Source of the DNA: Bacteroidota bacterium
GTDB lineage: Bacteria > Bacteroidota > Bacteroidia > Bacteroidales > Lentimicrobiaceae
Direction: 5' to 3'
NCBI GenBank assembly: GCA_009773455.1
Contig: WSXU01000001.1
Coordinates: 181,186 to 245,185, forward strand
Length of the DNA stretch: 64,000 nt
This document shows, in pieces, positions 9,666-18,357 of the stretch. The notes under the pieces were generated by a model that searched no databases, had not been told where the DNA came from, and was given only the letters and a program-made list of their open reading frames with translations. The translations under genes and the position numbers were made by a program. Every line of letters begins with the position of its first letter. Position 1 is the stretch's first letter.

Positions 9666-10406
9666 TTATATTATTTGTTCACTTATCATTCCAAAGCGGC
9701 GTTCGCGGTTCTGATAGTCAAGGATTGCTTCATACAGGTCATTTTTCCTGAAATCGGGCCAAAGCCTGGGAGAAAAATAAAGTTCTGAATAGGCAATCTG
9801 CCATAAAAGAAAATTACTGATCCTGTTTTCGCCACTGGTTCTGATGAGCAGTTCCGGATCCGGAATATTACTTGTTTCAAGATACAATTGAAAGGTATCA
9901 GGGTTAACCGACTCAGGATCCAGTTTACCGGCGGCAACTTCAAGCGCAATTTTCCGGGCAGCTTCTGCTATTTCCCACCGGCCGCTGTAATTCAATGCAA
10001 GAACAAGATCCATGCGGTTATTGTTGCTGGTCTTACCCATGGTTTCCAATAACTGTGAGTAGCAACTTTCCTGCAAATGTGTCAGGTCACCAATCGCCCT
10101 CAGCCTGATGTTATTATCCATCAGTGTACCAAGTTCAGAGTTGAGTGTTTGTACCAGAAGATTCATCAGAGCATCAACTTCACATTTGGGTCTTTTCCAG
10201 TTTTCAGTAGAAAAAGCATACAAAGTCAGGTACTTAACACCTAACTCTGCTGCCGCAGTAGAAGTTTGCCGCACCGATTCAACGCCATTCTGATGGCCAA
10301 AAACCCGCATTTCACCCCTGCTTTTTGCCCACCGTCCATTCCCATCCATAATGATGGCAATGTGCTGGGGCAATTTCGCAAGGTCAATTTTCTCTTTAAG
10401 ATCCAT
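9666..10406 (-). CDS. uppS: Isoprenyl transferase (undecaprenyl diphosphate synthase)
   Basis: Cis-prenyltransferase that condenses isopentenyl diphosphate onto farnesyl diphosphate to make undecaprenyl diphosphate, the lipid carrier for peptidoglycan and O-antigen. The product has 246 aa, the normal length. Visible motifs are IIMDGNGRWAKSRG (catalytic Asp and diphosphate-binding loop, about 18-31), TLYAFSTENWKRP (about 61-73) and LIRTSGENRISNFLLWQ near 185-205, with the substrate-binding Arg and Ser. SELYFSPRLWPDF follows. It is packed directly upstream of bamA. Confidence 0.96.
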   Translation of the reverse strand: MDLKEKIDLAKLPQHIAIIMDGNGRWAKSRGEMRVFGHQNGVESVRQTSTAAAELGVKYLTLYAFSTENWKRPKCEVDALMNLLVQTLNSELGTLMDNNIRLRAIGDLTHLQESCYSQLLETMGKTSNNNRMDLVLALNYSGRWEIAEAARKIALEVAAGKLDPESVNPDTFQLYLETSNIPDPELLIRTSGENRISNFLLWQIAYSELYFSPRLWPDFRKNDLYEAILDYQNRERRFGMISEQII

Positions 10407-10484
10407 CTGTTTGAATCACAAAACTAAATTAGGCTGTATTCTCTTACACCCGATAAAAGAGGGTGTTAATAATTGTTAAGTGTT

Positions 10485-11297
10485 TTAATAAAAAACGTTA
10501 AGACAACGGGTTCGTTCGAGATAATTGAGTTTGAGCGAGATGCTGAATGAGACAATTGAATACCAGTCGTTGTAGGCATCGTCGCCGCGTTGCATTCCGG
10601 CATTGTGCAACAGTGTAGGGTCGGAAGCCAGTTCAGTGGCAGAAACCTCACCCGGTGTAGTTCCAGCAAGGTCGAGGTAATAGCTTGTACTTACATCGTC
10701 AAGGTAATCGGTAAAAGTCTTCCGCATGCTCCAGTCGAGCGACATTCCCACAAAATTGTTCAGGCTGTATTTAATTCCGATGCCAAAAGGAATAGCAAAG
10801 CTTATTTTACTGTATTGTTTCCTTGACGGATACAGGGCACTCCCCTGACCTTCGGTGCCCAGTGGCCTCAGTTCGGTCAGCGACCCGTTGACAACTCCCT
10901 TTGGATTAAACAAAAAAACGGAGGCACCGCCATACATATAGGGGGTAAAAAAATGCCGTAGACTGCCGATGAAATAATTGAAAAAATTAAACTCAAATGT
11001 TCCGGAAATATCGTGAATGTTGCTCTGGAAGTTGAGGTTCCTCAACAGGTTTTCCTTTGAAACCGCATCATCACCTTTTATTTTGCCATAGGTATAGGCT
11101 GCCCTGATGGCCAGCCTCTCATTAAAATTATGCCTGACAAACCCACCGAAAGCGGGTTGGGTCTGAAGAAAATGTTTCCCGGGATTCAGATCACCCAGAT
11201 AATACATCCCACCGCCGGTAAGGCCGATTTCCCCATAATGCTGGGCAAAGGCTGACAGGCCAATGAACATAAACAACAAGACAGAAATTCTTTTCAT
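10485..11297 (-). CDS. porG: PorG-like outer-membrane beta-barrel protein (DUF6089 family), T9SS component
   Basis: Outer-membrane barrel of the DUF6089 family. In Porphyromonas gingivalis the family member PorG lies next to uppS, bamA and the ompH genes and contacts the PorK/PorN ring of the type IX secretion system. Here the 270-aa product has a signal peptide (cleaved after LSAFAQ), begins HYGEIGLTGGGMYYLGDLNPG, the family hallmark, and shows alternating amphipathic strands to the end (SFSISLKLNYL). The gene order porG-uppS-bamA-skp-skp is the same as in P. gingivalis, which supports the name. The T9SS-tailed proteins elsewhere in the window fit a working system. Assignment rests on motif memory and synteny. 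Confidence 0.78.
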   Translation of the reverse strand: MKRISVLLFMFIGLSAFAQHYGEIGLTGGGMYYLGDLNPGKHFLQTQPAFGGFVRHNFNERLAIRAAYTYGKIKGDDAVSKENLLRNLNFQSNIHDISGTFEFNFFNYFIGSLRHFFTPYMYGGASVFLFNPKGVVNGSLTELRPLGTEGQGSALYPSRKQYSKISFAIPFGIGIKYSLNNFVGMSLDWSMRKTFTDYLDDVSTSYYLDLAGTTPGEVSATELASDPTLLHNAGMQRGDDAYNDWYSIVSFSISLKLNYLERTRCLNVFY

Positions 11298-11437
11298 ACT
11301 TTACATCAGCCTGCTTTGACACAGGTTATTTTACCGGATGAATAAAACGAAACTGTCCGGCTTTTAAGCGCCTGAATCGGCATGCAAAAGTATAAAAAAA
11401 TATGAGCCGGAAAGTAATGACAGGATGTTGTCCTTAA

Positions 11438-12316
11438 TTAGTTACGGATATCGTGTCCCCACAATAGTTTCTGCCTGATGGTAGTAAAGAAATTGTCACT
11501 GGTGCGTTGTACCAGGTTTACAAAGAAGGGTGCTTTTCTGATTACCATTTCAGCAGACGAATCAATGACTGCAGACCTGGAATCCAATCCGGCATGGTAC
11601 TGCGACATCCGTCCATCAACTTTTATCCTTATCACGCTTTTGTCAGGGATAACGACCGGCCTCACGGTTAAATTGTGCGGGGCAATGGGTGTTATCACAA
11701 AATTCTCGGATTCGGGGATGAGGATAGGCCCGTTGCAACTGAGCGAGTAGGCTGTTGATCCTGTCGGCGTTGCAATGATCAGACCATCGGCCCAGTAGGA
11801 ATTCAGTAAAAGATCGTTGATATACACATGGACCAGGATCATGGAACCGGAATCCTTTTTATTGATGGTGAACTCATTCAGGGCGTAGTTAAGTTCGCCA
11901 AAAAGATGATCGGGTGTTTCCACGGTCAGCAAAGAACGTTTATTCAGTGTAAATTCATTTCGCCTGATGGCATCAACAGCCTGACTAATTTCATTCTTTG
12001 AAATGCTCGATAAAAACCCCATCCTTCCCAGGTTAATGCCCATCAGCGGAATCGCGGAATCGCGCACCAGGGTAATGGCATCAAGCATAGTTCCGTCACC
12101 TCCGATGGAAAACATATAATCAGCCCTGCCGGGCAATTGATGATATTCGCTGAATACTTCAGGTAAACGGGAGAATAACGCCTTGCGTTTTACAAACTCA
12201 TAAAAAGGGGCATAAATCATCATCGAAATATCACACTCCTCCAGCTTTTCGATCAGTTGCTGAAAATAAAAGAAGCGGTCATCGGCGAAATTTTTTCCGA
12301 AAAGTGCAATTTTCAT
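11438..12316 (-). CDS. nadK: NAD kinase
   Basis: ATP-dependent NAD kinase, producing NADP+ in the cytoplasm. The product is 292 aa. It carries the signature SIGGDGTMLDAI (about 72-83), with the catalytic Asp in GGDG, then INLGRMGFLSS (about 94-104), the NE/D motif region LNEFTINK, and the substrate loop ATPTGSTAYSLSCNGPI (about 180-196). Length is typical. A promoter-like pair (minus strand TTG at 12388-12386, 18-nt spacer, TACATTTG at 12367-12360) lies upstream, at the end of the preceding gene. It belongs to the porG-uppS-bamA block, as in many Bacteroidota. Confidence 0.95.
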   Translation of the reverse strand: MKIALFGKNFADDRFFYFQQLIEKLEECDISMMIYAPFYEFVKRKALFSRLPEVFSEYHQLPGRADYMFSIGGDGTMLDAITLVRDSAIPLMGINLGRMGFLSSISKNEISQAVDAIRRNEFTLNKRSLLTVETPDHLFGELNYALNEFTINKKDSGSMILVHVYINDLLLNSYWADGLIIATPTGSTAYSLSCNGPILIPESENFVITPIAPHNLTVRPVVIPDKSVIRIKVDGRMSQYHAGLDSRSAVIDSSAEMVIRKAPFFVNLVQRTSDNFFTTIRQKLLWGHDIRN

Positions 12317-12388
12317 GTCAATGACGATTTAGCATGTTTTTTTATGGGTTCACAGCCTGCAAATGTACAACAGCCCATGGTGTTTCAA

Positions 12389-13786
12389 TCAGATTGCCGC
12401 CATAAAGTGCAGAAAAAATCCCGACTCACCACGACCATTGACAGAAAATTCAGCACGGACAACTTTATCGTAATAGGTTACAAAATCCAATCCAACCCCG
12501 ACTCCCCTGAGAAATTCTTCTTTCAGCCCGTTGTTGCCATAAAATTCATACGGCCAGACCTTACCCCCGTCAATAAACGCACCCAAGTACAGGGAATAGG
12601 GAACCGTATTGAATTTTGCTGTAGGTGGCCAGCTCAGATGCATGATTGCCGGTTTTAACAAGGCATATTTGAAATTGAGTTTTGCCAGCCAGAAGTTATT
12701 GCCATCAACCACATAATATTCATAACCCCGCACATAATCGCGCCTATAACCCAATGCCTGCGACAGATAATACGGCATATTCTGCCGGGTCATCAGCCTT
12801 GAGGTGAAACTTCCGGCCAGGAACCAGCTTCTGTTGAGCTGGTGATACGCCCTGAATACCAGTTTTGCCGACACAAAATCATAGGCATCTCCGGAAAGGA
12901 GGCCCGTTTTTGCTGCGGAAACTTCAGCGTACCAGCCATTCAGAGGATAAGCCCGCTGATCGCGGAAATCAGCTTTCAGCAAATAAGATAATTCAAAAAA
13001 TCCCGGCTCTTTACTCCCCGACAGGGTATAATCCGGGTTCAGCAGCAACAATGAATCACTTGCATGCAGGCTGTTATATCGCAGCTGAAGCGTGTGGGTA
13101 AAATGAATATCGGGCCTGTACCGGACAAAGGCTGAAAGATCGAACGAGTGGAGCAGAAAATCACCGGCCCTGTAAAAGACCAGTTTGTCGCGATCGGTGA
13201 TATAACCGGTTTCACGCTGCCGGCTTACGGAAAACAGCAGACCGGCGCCAAGGGTTTTCTTTCTGTTGAGGTAAGGCTTTTCATACAGGAGCATGGCTTC
13301 CTGCTGATACCCCAGTTTTATCTTTATGTGAAGTTTCTCAAGACGGCCGCGAAAATTCTCCTGCTGAAGGAACAGTCCATAGGAAAGGCGTGTAAGGTCA
13401 CCATCTTTAATCCAGGCATTGAAATTTCTGTCCGACAGTTCAAAAACCGGCCAGACCCATGTGTACCAGCGTTCAGAAACGTCGACATCAAAATCAGTCA
13501 GTCCGGGTATTTCCGATTTGTGGTGGCTGATGGTAACAAAATGAAACAGCGGAAGGTTCAGGAGGTTTTTCCTCGACCTGGCAATGGCTTCCTCTATTTC
13601 CGAAATCTTCAGCGTATCTCCCCGGGTAAATTCCAGTTCACGGAGTATTATACTCTCACGGGTTATCCTGTTCCCCCTCAGCGTGATGGCTCCAACCACG
13701 GCTGTTTCGCCGGTTTGTGCATACAATACGGGGTGTGAGCTCATGACAGCAACCGAAAGAACCAGTAACCAGCGCAACATTCCCAT
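12389..13786 (-). CDS. Short Omp85-superfamily outer-membrane protein with one POTRA-like domain
   Basis: Product of 465 aa with a signal peptide (cleaved near SHPVLYAQ). A single POTRA-like segment at about 27-110 begins VVGAITLRGNRITRESIILRE and includes SRKNLLNLPLFHFVTI. It is followed by about 350 residues of alternating strands that resemble a 16-strand Omp85 barrel. The loop-6 signature appears as RRDYVRGYEYYVV. The C-terminus ends in a hydrophobic strand (GFFLHFMAAI). Proteins with one POTRA and an Omp85 barrel exist as BamA/TamA relatives and as patatin-linked forms; no patatin domain is present here. The role may be lipid or protein insertion in the outer membrane but is unproven. 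It starts 9 bp after the CBS gene and lies upstream of nadK. Confidence 0.75.
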   Translation of the reverse strand: MGMLRWLLVLSVAVMSSHPVLYAQTGETAVVGAITLRGNRITRESIILRELEFTRGDTLKISEIEEAIARSRKNLLNLPLFHFVTISHHKSEIPGLTDFDVDVSERWYTWVWPVFELSDRNFNAWIKDGDLTRLSYGLFLQQENFRGRLEKLHIKIKLGYQQEAMLLYEKPYLNRKKTLGAGLLFSVSRQRETGYITDRDKLVFYRAGDFLLHSFDLSAFVRYRPDIHFTHTLQLRYNSLHASDSLLLLNPDYTLSGSKEPGFFELSYLLKADFRDQRAYPLNGWYAEVSAAKTGLLSGDAYDFVSAKLVFRAYHQLNRSWFLAGSFTSRLMTRQNMPYYLSQALGYRRDYVRGYEYYVVDGNNFWLAKLNFKYALLKPAIMHLSWPPTAKFNTVPYSLYLGAFIDGGKVWPYEFYGNNGLKEEFLRGVGVGLDFVTYYDKVVRAEFSVNGRGESGFFLHFMAAI

Positions 13787-13794
13787 GGATACTG

Positions 13795-14457
13795 TCAGAT
13801 GTCGAGGTATTTCATCAGCGAATCATAGCGGTCCTTTAGGGTTTCGCTAAGTTCGCCCTCATAAAACGAGGCCTTTACCAGGTAGTCGAAGCGGATAAAA
13901 GTCTGAAGCACCGGGCCGATGTCCATCCGGTTTATTTTCAGGGTAACTTCCATCCTGGTTGAATCAGGGAGGGTGGTGATGTAGAGGCTTAAAATGCTGG
14001 CATCACAGGATTCGACAATCCTGGCGATTTCGCTGAGTGCATAATCGCGGATCCCCATTTCAAGGACAATGATCCCCCCCGGGTTGTCAACCGCTGCGAG
14101 TCTTGCAAAATACTTCACCAGGCATTGCAGGGTAATTGAACCAAGGTATTTGTTCTTATCGTCAACCACCGGAATCAGGGTAAGTTTCTGCTCATATACC
14201 TGCCTGATTACATCATAGACATGCTGATTTTCTGAAACATAAGGCTTATGCAGCGAAAGCACATGGTTTCCGAGGGGTTCCTCGTAACTGTTCATTTCAA
14301 AGATATCTGACTCGGAAATCAGGCCCAGAAAATCGGAATTATTCACGATGGGAAGGTGTGAAACCCTGAATTCCTCCATCCAGTTGAGTGCAATCAGCCC
14401 GCTATCGCTGGTCTTCAGCGGCATGATGGCATCACTGATCAGTTCTTTGGCAAGCAT
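13795..14457 (-). CDS. CBS-domain protein
   Basis: Cytoplasmic 220-aa protein with a tandem CBS pair (about 1-60 and 65-125) and an ACT-like C-terminal part (about 130-210; IIVLEMGIRDYALSEIARIVES). CBS pairs bind adenine nucleotides and usually regulate a partner. No catalytic domain is present. The position, first in the nadK/porG/bamA block and divergent from pdxJ, is conserved in Bacteroidota as far as I recall, but the function is unknown. On the minus strand TTTG (14518-14515), 22 nt and TAATTTTG (14492-14485) upstream form a slightly long-spaced promoter candidate for the block. Confidence 0.85.
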   Translation of the reverse strand: MLAKELISDAIMPLKTSDSGLIALNWMEEFRVSHLPIVNNSDFLGLISESDIFEMNSYEEPLGNHVLSLHKPYVSENQHVYDVIRQVYEQKLTLIPVVDDKNKYLGSITLQCLVKYFARLAAVDNPGGIIVLEMGIRDYALSEIARIVESCDASILSLYITTLPDSTRMEVTLKINRMDIGPVLQTFIRFDYLVKASFYEGELSETLKDRYDSLMKYLDI

Positions 14458-14620
14458 AATTCAGTCAGAATTAGTTATTTGTCACAAAATTAATCAAATA
14501 ACGCTTACCAGCCTCAAACAGTATGTCCAAAAAGAAGGAAAGGAATGAATCTCCAACAAGAAATCACAGGGAAAATGTTGAATGAGAGATATGCAGGTTC
14601 TGAAATAAAGAGAAAAATGC

Positions 14621-15061
14621 TCAATCCCAGACAAACATCCATTTTCCGTCGGGTTGTCTTTTCCAGACAGTATGGAAATAACCCTCCTGCTTTTTCACCA
14701 TTCCTGAGGAATCAGGATAAGAGAAGGTGTATTTTCCATAAGTATAGGCCAGATCTCCCGAAGCAGCAACATCAACAAAATCAGGCGCCCATTCAAGGGT
14801 TTCGCCGGCATTGTAGGAGGCAGATATGTACGCTGCCACGGAATCGCGGCCTGAAACCAGGCTATTGCCTCTGCGCATCACGGCATCGGGAGCGGCGAAA
14901 GCCCTGAAAGCTTCGGCAATCCCGGAATCGGCAGCCATTTTAGCAAAAGCCTGTTCCGCAGCGATAACTTCCTGCTTTACGTCTTCCGGATCGGGAGTAA
15001 CCGTAGGTTGGGTACAGGAAACCAATAATAGCATAAGCACAAGAAAATTCACTGTTTTCAT
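14621..15061 (-). CDS. Lipoprotein with SnoaL/DUF4440-like (NTF2-fold) domain
   Basis: A 146-aa product with a lipoprotein signal; the lipobox ends LVSC at Cys16. The mature part looks like an NTF2-fold DUF4440 domain: an early helix containing EQAFAKMAADSGIAEAF, then FAAPDAVMRRGNSLVSGRDSVAAY, then strands DLAYTYGKYTFSY and GYFHTVWKRQPDGKWMFVWD at the end, the family's typical finish. Such proteins are small binding or enzymatic scaffolds and the ligand cannot be predicted. The gene stands alone, divergent from pdxJ. Confidence 0.8.
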   Translation of the reverse strand: MKTVNFLVLMLLLVSCTQPTVTPDPEDVKQEVIAAEQAFAKMAADSGIAEAFRAFAAPDAVMRRGNSLVSGRDSVAAYISASYNAGETLEWAPDFVDVAASGDLAYTYGKYTFSYPDSSGMVKKQEGYFHTVWKRQPDGKWMFVWD

Positions 15062-15149
15062 AGGTTCATGGTTTATTGATTCAGCGTTTGATGGAGTGCT
15101 TTCCGCTGAAAGTTAAATTTATACCTTTGCAGTATCAAAGTACCGGATT

Positions 15150-15878
15150 ATGGCCAGATTAAGTGTAAATATAAATAAAATTGCAACCCTGAGAAATGCC
15201 AGGGGTGGAAATCTGCCCGATGTGCTGAAAGCTGCCGTTGATTGTGAGCGCTTCGGCGCACAGGGCATTACTGTACATCCCCGCCCCGACGAGCGACACA
15301 TCAGGTACCAGGATGCCCGTGACCTCAAACCATTGGTTAAGACAGAATTCAACATCGAAGGTAATCCTGAACCCGCCTTTATCGACCTGGTACTTTCGGT
15401 CAGGCCCGACCAGGTAACCCTGGTTCCTGATGCGCACGATGCCCTGACCTCCAATCATGGCTGGGATACCGTTACCTACAGAAGTTTTCTGACCGATGTG
15501 ATCAGTGAATTCCACAAGCACGGTATCCGCACCTCAGTTTTTGTGGATCCCGACCCCGTAATGGCTGAAAATGCAGCAAAAACAGGCACTGACCGGATTG
15601 AATTGTATACGGAAAGCTATGCTTCGGAGTACGTGGCTAACCGTGATAAAGCCATTGCTCCATTTATCCTGGCCGCAGAAGCCGCATTAAAATCCGGGCT
15701 CGGCATCAATGCCGGACATGACCTCAACCTGGACAACCTGCGCTTTTTTGCGCAGAAAATCCCGGGTCTGCTTGAAGTTTCCATCGGTCACGCCCTGATT
15801 GCCGATGCCCTTTACTTCGGACTTGAAAATACCATTCAGTTGTATCTGCGTGAATTGAAACCGTATCTTCCTGCCTGA
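15150..15878 (+). CDS. pdxJ: Pyridoxine 5'-phosphate synthase
   Basis: Last step of DXP-dependent vitamin B6 synthesis: condenses 3-amino-1-hydroxyacetone 1-phosphate with deoxyxylulose 5-phosphate to give pyridoxine 5'-phosphate. The product is 242 aa, the normal length for this TIM-barrel octamer. Motifs seen: [16 protein letters not shown] at the N-terminus, [13 protein letters not shown] (about 41-53, catalytic His and phosphate ligands), VTLVPD (about 93) and [11 protein letters not shown] (about 190-200, including the catalytic His). A TACCTTTG -7-like box at 15122-15129 lies 20 bp upstream of the ATG. It is divergent from the small lipoprotein gene. Confidence 0.96.
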   Translation: MARLSVNINKIATLRNARGGNLPDVLKAAVDCERFGAQGITVHPRPDERHIRYQDARDLKPLVKTEFNIEGNPEPAFIDLVLSVRPDQVTLVPDAHDALTSNHGWDTVTYRSFLTDVISEFHKHGIRTSVFVDPDPVMAENAAKTGTDRIELYTESYASEYVANRDKAIAPFILAAEAALKSGLGINAGHDLNLDNLRFFAQKIPGLLEVSIGHALIADALYFGLENTIQLYLRELKPYLPA

Positions 15879-15934
15879 TTTGTCTGAAAGGCAGCTTCAG
15901 GGTATGTTGCATCCAAACCAATCATTCATAAGCC

Positions 15935-16735
15935 ATGAAACTCTTCTTCCGCCACTTTGGTGAAGGCCCGCCACTGATCATTCTCCACGGAATTTTCGGC
16001 ATCAGCGACAACTGGGTTACCATAGGAAAGCGGCTTGCGGAAAAATTTTCTGTTTATATCCCTGACCTGCGCAACCACGGTCAATCACCACACAGCCCTA
16101 CATTCAATTATGCTGCCATGGCCGATGATCTGCTTGAATTCATCGAAGATCATAAGATAGAAAAACCGGTGATTATCGGTCATTCCATGGGTGGAAAAGT
16201 AGCGATGACATTTACGCTGGAGCATCAGGAAATGGTTGAAAAACTGATCGTGGTCGACATCAGCCCCCGCAGGTATCCCGGCAGGAATGTGCATTTTGAC
16301 ATGATAGGTGCCATGATGGAGGTGGATTTTGAACACATCCATACCCGTGAAGAAGTTGAAAAATTCCTCACTGAAAGGATCCCTGATCAAAGGATCAGGC
16401 TGTTTGTAATGAAAAACCTTTACAGGAAAACCAGGCACACACTCGACTGGCGGCTGAACCTTCAGGCAATCAGTTCAAACATGGATTATGTGTTCGAGGG
16501 AATCGACACCAACGAAGTATATAAAGGAGCTGTTCTTTTTATCAGGGGCGGAAAATCGGATTATATTACGGGAACGGATACTGAACTTATCCGAAATTTC
16601 TTCCCTTCAGCCATGATTCAGACAATTGAAGGGGCATCCCACTGGGTTCATGCCGATGCCCCGGAAGAATTGTGCAGGTTATTCAGCGGGTTTCTTGGTA
16701 AAACATGCACTGCCGGAGAAATCGAAACGGTATAA
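15935..16735 (+). CDS. Alpha/beta-fold hydrolase (YbfF-like esterase)
   Basis: Cytoplasmic serine hydrolase of 266 aa with a canonical alpha/beta fold. The oxyanion loop is HGIFGISDNW (about 18-27), the nucleophile elbow is GHSMGG (about 87-92, Ser catalytic), the acid is probably in the RGGKSDYI region (about 207), and the base is the His in GASHWVHADAPEEL (about 240). The phrase LRNHGQSPHS and the overall spacing resemble the YbfF acyl-CoA/ester hydrolase group, so a short-chain esterase or thioesterase is likely. The natural substrate is unknown. It follows pdxJ by 56 bp and probably shares its transcript, which ends at the hairpin at 16755. Confidence 0.85.
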   Translation: MKLFFRHFGEGPPLIILHGIFGISDNWVTIGKRLAEKFSVYIPDLRNHGQSPHSPTFNYAAMADDLLEFIEDHKIEKPVIIGHSMGGKVAMTFTLEHQEMVEKLIVVDISPRRYPGRNVHFDMIGAMMEVDFEHIHTREEVEKFLTERIPDQRIRLFVMKNLYRKTRHTLDWRLNLQAISSNMDYVFEGIDTNEVYKGAVLFIRGGKSDYITGTDTELIRNFFPSAMIQTIEGASHWVHADAPEELCRLFSGFLGKTCTAGEIETV

Positions 16736-16754
16736 GGTTCTGCAGGATCAAAAT

Positions 16755-16785
16755 AAAAACGCCGGTTTTACTGACCGGCGTTTTT
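16755..16785 (+). terminator. Rho-independent terminator after the pdxJ/hydrolase pair
   Basis: The stem AAAAACGCCGG / CCGGCGTTTTT encloses a 9-nt loop. It lies 20 bp after the hydrolase stop and just before the convergent gene ending at 16803, and with A-rich and T-rich flanks it can act in both directions. Confidence 0.9.
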
Positions 16786-16802
16786 ATCAGATAAAACCCA
16801 TG

Positions 16803-17741
16803 CTAGTACCTTGAGATGTCAACACTTGAGACACCTGCATTGATATCGATGGTGATCTTTTTGGTGGCCTTATTAAAATTATCAGTTCTGAAGAGTCCCT
16901 GACTTACCTTTTTAAAACCTTCAAAATTGCGGCTCGAAAGGACTGTTTCGGTTCTGAGTTCGGCACCTGCTCCGGCAGGAATCTGAATATCTATTGATGA
17001 AGCACCGGCATTTATATCAACTTCGGTGAGATCGCTCTGATCACCCAGTTTAACATCGATGGAAGATGCTCCGCCGTCGATGCTGAGTTTGCCAACTTTA
17101 TAGCTTGTAAGATCAAAGTCTATACTGGCTGCCCCTATATCAAAATTAAAGTCCCAGGTCGGTTTTGTGTTTAAACCAAGTTCAACCCGCATACTCTTAT
17201 TGTTAAACTTAACATGAGAGTCTTCAATCTTAAGGTTAATGACCCTGAGGGTACTGTCATCTTCGGACGTCATGCTGTAATTACCGATGTCGCCTTTCTT
17301 CCAGAAAGTCAGGAGTTTGTCGGAAGGAACGGAGTCGTTGAGCCTGAAATCACCGGCAGCGGCTTCAAGGTTGAGTTCAACCCGCTGCACGGCGCTGTCG
17401 AAGGGCTGTGAAAGTTCCTGTCCGGCCGATCCCTTATTCCAGTCATCATCTCCCCATTTTTTTTCAAAACGATGATTCCTGTTGTCCCATCCAAAATCAT
17501 AATACCCTGTCTTATCGTATCTGCTGACCAGCAGGAATGATAAGCCGATGGCAGCAACAGAAAAGATGAGTTTCAGATAATCCTTAACGGGTATCAGGGA
17601 GATACCCCAAAGAATCAGGATCAATGGCCATAGCCGCCATATTGTAACCCAGTCAAAATAGATGACATGAACATTTTTGAGAATAAAGAGAATCCCGATC
17701 AACACGAGAACAACTCCCCAGAATATTTTCCGATAGCTCAT
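16803..17741 (-). CDS. LiaF-like membrane protein (DUF5668 transmembrane segment plus adhesin-like beta domain)
   Basis: A 312-aa protein. Residues 1-90 hold three or four hydrophobic segments in the DUF5668 style (KIFWGVVLVLIGILFILKN, then WRLWPLILILWGISL). The remainder is a repetitive beta-rich domain with recurring GASSIDV/GAASIDF/AGVSSVDIS phrases, resembling the LiaF C-terminal or DUF2154/DUF4097 adhesin-like beta helix. LiaF-like proteins modulate envelope-stress signalling in Firmicutes; in Bacteroidota they commonly accompany PspC genes, as here (the PspC gene ends 29 bp upstream). A role in envelope stress sensing is an inference from family and neighbour. Confidence 0.78.
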   Translation of the reverse strand: MSYRKIFWGVVLVLIGILFILKNVHVIYFDWVTIWRLWPLILILWGISLIPVKDYLKLIFSVAAIGLSFLLVSRYDKTGYYDFGWDNRNHRFEKKWGDDDWNKGSAGQELSQPFDSAVQRVELNLEAAAGDFRLNDSVPSDKLLTFWKKGDIGNYSMTSEDDSTLRVINLKIEDSHVKFNNKSMRVELGLNTKPTWDFNFDIGAASIDFDLTSYKVGKLSIDGGASSIDVKLGDQSDLTEVDINAGASSIDIQIPAGAGAELRTETVLSSRNFEGFKKVSQGLFRTDNFNKATKKITIDINAGVSSVDISRY

Positions 17742-17770
17742 TGTTTTAACTTTTTAGATGAAACCCGTGA

Positions 17771-18298
17771 TTATGATTCTTCGTTTTCGGTGATGTCTTT
17801 TTTCCTGCCCGGCAGACTGTTGAATATCAGCACAAGACCAACAACAACCAGCAGCAGTGGCCAGAAGTCACCGAATCTGATTTGTGGGATAAACCTTTCG
17901 GCCAGAAAGAAACTTCCGATCAGGATCAGCACCACACCACCGATAAGGCTTCCCTCGAATTTACGCCTGGTTGCAATGTCGGGACCAGATGTGAATCCGG
18001 GATTCTGTTTCCCGAAGCCTTCATAGGTTTCGCCAATGCCCGAGTCGCCGCCTTCTGTGTGAGGCCCAGTGAAAGGTGGTGGTGGAGTATGGTTGTTGTA
18101 GGTGTTAAATGCATTCCTTTCAGGAAGCACGATCCAAAGGATAATGTAGAGCAATACTCCCCCCCCGCCGAAAACAGCGAGCAAAACGAATATCAGCCTG
18201 ACGATGGTGGGATCCATGCCGAAAAAATCGGCCAGTCCGCCGGCCACCCCACCTATGACCCTTCCGTTAACGGAGCGGTGTAATCTGGTCTCTGCCAT
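17771..18298 (-). CDS. PspC-domain membrane protein
   Basis: A 175-aa membrane protein with an N-terminal PspC domain at about 5-62: LHRSVNGRVIGGVAGGLADFFGMDPTIVRL-type sequence and a hydrophobic segment ending WIVLPER. A Gly/Pro-rich linker and two further hydrophobic segments (about 120-165) follow, matching the DUF5668-like pairs of its neighbour. PspC is a phage-shock/envelope stress component at the inner membrane. It is the first gene of a two-gene unit with the LiaF-like gene. The C-terminus ends in charged residues (KKDITENEES). Confidence 0.85.
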   Translation of the reverse strand: MAETRLHRSVNGRVIGGVAGGLADFFGMDPTIVRLIFVLLAVFGGGGVLLYIILWIVLPERNAFNTYNNHTPPPPFTGPHTEGGDSGIGETYEGFGKQNPGFTSGPDIATRRKFEGSLIGGVVLILIGSFFLAERFIPQIRFGDFWPLLLVVVGLVLIFNSLPGRKKDITENEES

Positions 18299-18357
18299 AA
18301 TAGTTTATATTGTTAATCGAAAGGTTTGACGCAGATGCAAATAAAAGGTTACAACCC

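Noticed and set aside
10446-10466. ACACCC/GGGTGT hairpin after porG considered as a terminator
   Set aside because: On the coding strand no T run follows and the stem is only 6 bp.
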